Source: Campylorhamphus procurvoides
Lineage: Eukaryota; Chordata; Aves; Passeriformes; Dendrocolaptidae
DNA length: 64,000 bases
Assembly (NCBI GenBank): GCA_013396655.1
Contig: WBMV01008391.1
Location: 186,001-250,000 of the forward strand
Reading direction: 5' to 3'
Both the position numbers and the translations under genes were made by a program. This document shows, in pieces, positions 50,397-64,000 of the stretch. Under the pieces are notes generated by a model. That model ran no database searches. It was not told the origin of the DNA and was given only the letters and a program-made list of their open reading frames with translations. Each line of letters begins with the position of its first letter. Positions within the stretch are counted from its first letter, which is position 1.

Positions 50397-50685
50397 NNNN
50401 NNNNNNNNNNNNNNNNNNNNNNNNNNNNNNNNNNNNNNNNNNNNNNNNNNNNNNNNNNNNNNNNNNNNNNNNNNNNNNNNNNNNNNNNNNNNNNNNNNNN
50501 NNNNNNNNNNNNNNNNNNNNNNNNNNNNNNNNNNNNNNNNNNNNNNNNNNNNNNNNNNNNNNNNNNNNNNNNNNNNNNNNNNNNNNNNNNNNNNNNNNNN
50601 NNNNNNNNNNNNNNNNNNNNNNNNNNNNNNNNNNNNNNNNNNNNNNNNNNNNNNNNNNNNNNNNNNNNNNNNNNNNNNNNNNNNN
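50397..50685. other. Assembly gap (289 N)
   Basis: A run of N is embedded in GC-rich promoter DNA, probably a sequencing dropout; its true length is unknown. It probably hides most of NHLRC3 exon 1 and part of the core promoter. Any open frame spanning it is an artefact. Confidence 0.99.
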
Positions 50686-50704
50686 GGGCCCCTGCCCGCC
50701 TCAT
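50686..50704 (-). CDS. NHLRC3: Candidate NHLRC3 start in exon 1 (broken by gap)
   Basis: On the minus strand GCCGGGATGAGGCGGGCAGG gives a start codon (50,704-50,702) in fair context, followed by Met-Arg-Arg-Ala-Gly-Ala before the N run. A basic start followed by a hydrophobic stretch would suit the expected signal peptide, but the hydrophobic part is not visible. An in-frame upstream ATG at 50,809 is less likely because it would add an Arg-rich leader. Confidence 0.3.
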
Positions 50705-50947
50705 CCCGGCCCGCCGCCTCCGGGAGCGCCGCGACAGGGCTCTCCGAGCAGCGCCCGGCCCGCGCCTTTGTCCGTGAGTCCGGCTGAGGAGAGCCCCGGC
50801 CGCCTCCACTGCCCTGCGCGTGTTTTTTCCTTTTTATTTTTTTATTTACTTTTTTTTTCTTTTTGTATGTTTGAAGGCTGTTAAGACTTTAGCCCGTATC
50901 TGTTTTTTTTTTTTTTTTTTAAATTTTTATTTCCTCCGCGTTTTAAG

Positions 50948-50973
50948 TGTCTGCACTGAATGAGCTGATCGAG
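50948..50973 (+). other. PROSER1: PROSER1 5' UTR segment before the start codon
   Basis: A long pyrimidine tract and TTTTAAG (AG at 50,946-50,947) look like a splice acceptor, so an upstream non-coding exon in the GC-rich region is likely. A single longer first exon is also possible. The segment contains a minimal uORF. Confidence 0.45.
50960..50968 (+). promoter_or_regulatory. Minimal uORF (ATG AGC TGA) before PROSER1
   Basis: A start codon, one Ser codon and a stop lie 5 bases before the PROSER1 ATG and in a different frame. If present in the mRNA, it could reduce or gate initiation at the main start. Confidence 0.5.

Positions 50974-64000
<13,027 letters not shown>

Larger units (their letters stand above)
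50280..50820. promoter_or_regulatory. Shared bidirectional CpG-island promoter NHLRC3/PROSER1
   Basis: Very GC-rich, CpG-dense sequence lies between the minus-strand NHLRC3 and plus-strand PROSER1. It contains GGGGCCCCGCCCGG-like stretches and is cut by a run of N. The genes are divergent in human as well. Transcription start sites cannot be placed from sequence alone. The plus-strand flank changes sharply to poly-T at about 50,820. Confidence 0.75.

Noticed and set aside
50216..50884. Long open frames on both strands across 50,216-50,884
   Set aside because: They run through the 289-base N run and exist only because N codons cannot be stops. At most the short stretch at 50,704-50,686 may be real NHLRC3 sequence.

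Overview
The window is genomic DNA from a bird. It contains CR1 retrotransposon 3' ends with the typical avian wording (for example around 40,850, 51,100 and 55,950), avian-type endogenous retrovirus LTRs, and the exons of two vertebrate genes split by ordinary GT-AG introns. The LTR families look like those common in songbirds and other Neoaves; that narrower placement is inference.

Layout. Positions 1 to about 43,900 hold no gene that I can support. By human synteny (13q13) this should be the wide interval between LHFPL6 and NHLRC3, and no LHFPL6 exon was recognised. Inside it, about 15.9-28.1 kb is a cluster of mobile-element remains. These are a decayed minus-strand class III (ERV-L-like) retrovirus with LTR pieces, protease and reverse-transcriptase remnants (17.1-20.2 kb), a second reverse-transcriptase remnant (about 21.3 kb), an LTR 3' end (to 21,624), a CR1 ORF1 fragment joined to an RT motif (21.6-22.3 kb), and an isolated CpG-rich block (22.33-22.98 kb). 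They continue with two further LTR-like segments (23.4-25.2 kb) and a clean solo LTR with an intact 5-bp target-site duplication (27,312-28,100). An old CR1/L3-like reverse-transcriptase relic lies at about 38.2-38.55 kb and a CR1 3' end at 40.85-41.04 kb.

From 43,926 to about 50.7 kb lies NHLRC3 on the minus strand. Six coding exons were resolved to the base and give 311 residues plus a stop. Exon 1 (signal peptide) is probably largely hidden in a 289-base run of N at 50,397-50,685. From 50,974 to the window end lies PROSER1 on the plus strand. Eleven coding exons were resolved, giving the first 292 residues; the gene continues beyond the window in its large Pro/Ser/Thr-rich exon.

The two genes are head to head across one CpG-rich promoter that is broken by the assembly gap. 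PROSER1 is a nuclear cofactor of TET2/OGT chromatin regulation, and NHLRC3 is a secreted or lumenal NHL-repeat protein. They share a promoter but no known pathway. The best candidates for a second look are a three-codon uORF just before the PROSER1 start, a 52-bp direct repeat flanking PROSER1 exon 8, a duplicated palindrome in PROSER1 intron 2, the orphan CpG block at 22.3-23.0 kb, and the solo LTR. I saw no clearly new biological system.
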